A stretch of DNA of 7,563 nucleotides from Rubrobacter sp. (GTDB lineage: Bacteria; Actinomycetota; Rubrobacteria; Rubrobacterales; Rubrobacteraceae). Numbering within the stretch: the first letter of the stretch is position 1; each line of letters starts with the position of its first letter. Location of the stretch: NCBI GenBank assembly GCA_016781635.1, contig JADDPY010000251.1, positions 1 to 7,563 of the forward strand. Direction: 5' to 3'. The notes beneath the pieces are model-generated. The model did no database searches. It saw only the letters and a list, made by a program, of their open reading frames with translations, and was not told the DNA's origin. Positions 6,161 to 7,563 of the stretch are shown here, piece by piece. Position numbers and translations under genes: made by a program.

Positions 6161-6189
6161 CCTTCGTTGCGGAGCCCAACAACGAAAGG
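6161..6189 (+). promoter_or_regulatory. hairpin over the ribosome site of the DUF2252 gene
   Basis: TTCGTTG (6163-6169) and CAACGAA (6180-6186) form a perfect 7-bp inverted repeat with a 10-nt loop. CC at 6161-6162 can add two pairs with GG at 6188-6189 around a bulged A. The downstream arm contains most of AAAGGGG (6185-6191), the ribosome site for ATG at 6196, so the hairpin could restrict translation. No protein or ligand partner is evident. The rest of the 6090-6195 gap shows no convincing promoter. Confidence 0.4.
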
Positions 6190-6195
6190 GGCGTT

Positions 6196-7533
6196 ATGCC
6201 CGCAAGTGTAGATCCGGTGCAGCAGCACGAGTCCAATGGTGAGCGTCAAGCGAAGATCGTCGACGTGCTGGTGGAGGCGTTCTCAGAGCTTATGAACGCG
6301 GACCCGGACGGGTTTCGGAGCAAGTTTCGGAAGATGGCCGCCAACCCGTTCGCTTTCTACCGGGGCAGCGCGCCGCTTTTCTATGCGGATATGAAGGGGG
6401 CGGAGGACCGGTGGGCGAACGAGCGCACGGGCCGAGTGTGGATCCAGGGTGACCTGCACGCGGAGAACTTCGGCACCTACATGGCCGGCGACGGGGTGTT
6501 CGTCTTCGACGTGAACGACTTCGACGAGGCCTACCTCGGCCACTTCACCTGGGACATCAAGCGGATGGTCGCGAGCTTGGCTCTGCTGGCGTGGACGAAG
6601 GCCATCTCCGACGCCAACATCGCGTCGCTGATCGAGACGTACGTAAGGGCCTACCTGGAGCAGGTACGCTACTTCGTCGATAGCGACCGCGACCACGAGT
6701 ACTCGCTGCGGCTGGATACGACCGACGGGCATGTCCGGCGGATCTTGCTGGAAACCCGGCTGAACACGCGAGTCGGCCTGCTCGATCGGACGACCCTCGT
6801 CGACGAGAACTTCGACCGGCGTTTTCGTCGCAGCTCCGGTGTGCGCGAGCTCGACGATGCCGAACGGGCGAAGGTGCGGGCCGCATTCGAGGCCTACCTG
6901 GGGACGATCCCGGAGGAGAAGCGCTTCCGCAGCTTGACCTACGAGGTGAAGGACGTCGTCGGTCGCAAGGGGTTTGGCATTGGCTCGGCCGGGCTTCCAG
7001 CCTACAACGTTCTGGTGGAGGGGCCGACCCAGGCGCTGGAGAACGACGTGGTGCTGTCGATGAAGCAGGGCAACGTCGCGGCACCCAGCCGGATCGTGAA
7101 AGACGAGCACATCGAGGGCTACTTCGAGCACCACGGTCACCGCACGGCGGTCTCGCAGCGGGCGCTGCAGGCCCATGCCGACCCGTGGCTCGGGTACACC
7201 GAGATAGATGGGGTAGGCTTCGTCGTCTCCGAGCTCTCGCCCTACGTCGAGGACGTCGACTGGGGGGACCTCACCGAGCCCGAGGAGATGGCGCCGGTCC
7301 TGGATTATCTCGGACGGGCGACCGCCAAGGTGCACTGCGTCGCGGACGAGGACTCCGACCCGACCCTCGTAGACTTCCAGACCGAGGATGAGATCGTCGG
7401 GGTGATCGGCGGCAACGAAGAGGAGTTCGTCGGGGAGATGGTCGACTTCGGCATGAGCTACTCCGGGACCGCTCGCAACGACCACCGGCTGTTCGTCGAC
7501 GCCTTCCGCAACGGACGAATTCCGGGGCTGTAA
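6196..7533 (+). CDS. DUF2252 family protein with phosphotransferase-like motifs
   Basis: Protein of 445 residues that matches the uncharacterised DUF2252 family. Landmarks are FAFYRG (52-57), WIQGDLHAENFG (82-93), VFDVNDFDEAYLGHFTWDIK (103-122), a Gly-rich GRKGFGIGSAGLPAY (256-270), a strand with a lone Lys VVLSMKQ (285-291), a strand pair DGVGFVVSELSPY (338-350), a helix LGRATAKVH (372-380) and a C-terminal helix ending RNGRIPGL. GDLHxxN and DFD resemble the catalytic and metal-binding motifs of aminoglycoside-phosphotransferase-type kinases, but they lie N-terminal to the nucleotide-loop-like part. No signal peptide or membrane segment is visible. I chose ATG at 6196 because AAAGGGG precedes it by about 4 nt. 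ATG at 6154 has no ribosome site, and ATG at 6007 lies inside the FAH gene. No biochemical role is known to me, and a link to the upstream enzymes is unproven. Confidence 0.85.
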   Translation: MPASVDPVQQHESNGERQAKIVDVLVEAFSELMNADPDGFRSKFRKMAANPFAFYRGSAPLFYADMKGAEDRWANERTGRVWIQGDLHAENFGTYMAGDGVFVFDVNDFDEAYLGHFTWDIKRMVASLALLAWTKAISDANIASLIETYVRAYLEQVRYFVDSDRDHEYSLRLDTTDGHVRRILLETRLNTRVGLLDRTTLVDENFDRRFRRSSGVRELDDAERAKVRAAFEAYLGTIPEEKRFRSLTYEVKDVVGRKGFGIGSAGLPAYNVLVEGPTQALENDVVLSMKQGNVAAPSRIVKDEHIEGYFEHHGHRTAVSQRALQAHADPWLGYTEIDGVGFVVSELSPYVEDVDWGDLTEPEEMAPVLDYLGRATAKVHCVADEDSDPTLVDFQTEDEIVGVIGGNEEEFVGEMVDFGMSYSGTARNDHRLFVDAFRNGRIPGL

Positions 7534-7563
7534 GGCCGATAAGGCGTCGCCGCGCTCGTGGGA

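Noticed and set aside
6007..6195. Longer DUF2252 starts at ATG 6007 or 6154
   Set aside because: 6007 lies within the FAH gene and gives a basic, family-unlike leader; 6154 has no ribosome site. 6154 cannot be fully excluded.
6283..7485. 400-codon open frame on the minus strand across the DUF2252 gene
   Set aside because: It mirrors a recognisable family gene on the other strand, encodes low-complexity Val/Arg/Gly-rich protein with no motif and has no ribosome site. Long antisense frames are expected at this GC content.

Overview
This 7.6 kb window comes from a high-GC bacterial chromosome. GC-rich third codon positions, TTG/GTG starts paired with strong AGGAGG-like ribosome sites and the gene content all suggest an actinobacterium, and the protein style is reminiscent of Rubrobacter. 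That placement is an impression, not a database result. The window is densely coding. It holds six complete genes and possibly the last 17 codons of a seventh. I see no RNA gene, insertion sequence, CRISPR array, prophage or long non-coding stretch; the largest gene-free gap is 185 bp.

Layout from left to right. A short open frame at the left edge on + (1-54) may be the tail of a gene. It meets, tail to tail, a crotonase-superfamily gene on - (51-839). A 185-bp divergent control region with two back-to-back promoter-like pairs follows. Next is a fused TRAP transporter permease on + (1025-3040), whose 3' end overlaps by 21 bp a convergent dihydrodipicolinate synthase/N-acetylneuraminate lyase family gene on - (3020-3922). 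A second divergent control region of 83 bp appears to hold overlapping promoters. It is followed by an FAD-dependent L-2-hydroxyglutarate oxidase-like gene (4006-5232), which is coupled through a 4-bp TTGA overlap to a fumarylacetoacetate hydrolase family gene (5229-6089). A DUF2252 gene (6196-7533) comes last, after a 106-bp gap containing a hairpin over its ribosome site.

The first five complete genes read as an organic-acid uptake and breakdown neighbourhood: a secondary carboxylate transporter, a CoA-ester enzyme, a Schiff-base lyase or dehydratase, a 2-hydroxy-acid oxidase and a C-C hydrolase, isomerase or decarboxylase. Several members depart from the textbook enzyme. The crotonase lacks one catalytic Glu and has Asp at the other. 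The DapA-like protein keeps the Schiff-base Lys but has lost the whole Thr/Tyr/Tyr proton relay. The TRAP permease has no solute-binding protein gene in view. Two pathway readings compete: sugar-acid catabolism, or repair of TCA-cycle side products by the lhgO-FAH pair.

The points most worth a second look are three. The DUF2252 protein carries phosphotransferase-like motifs in an apparently circularly permuted order. One hexamer seems to serve as -10 for one gene and -35 for its divergent neighbour. The two longest G-runs I found in the window (G9 and G7) sit inside promoter spacers, within a shared 12-nt motif. I found no clearly new defence or mobile system.
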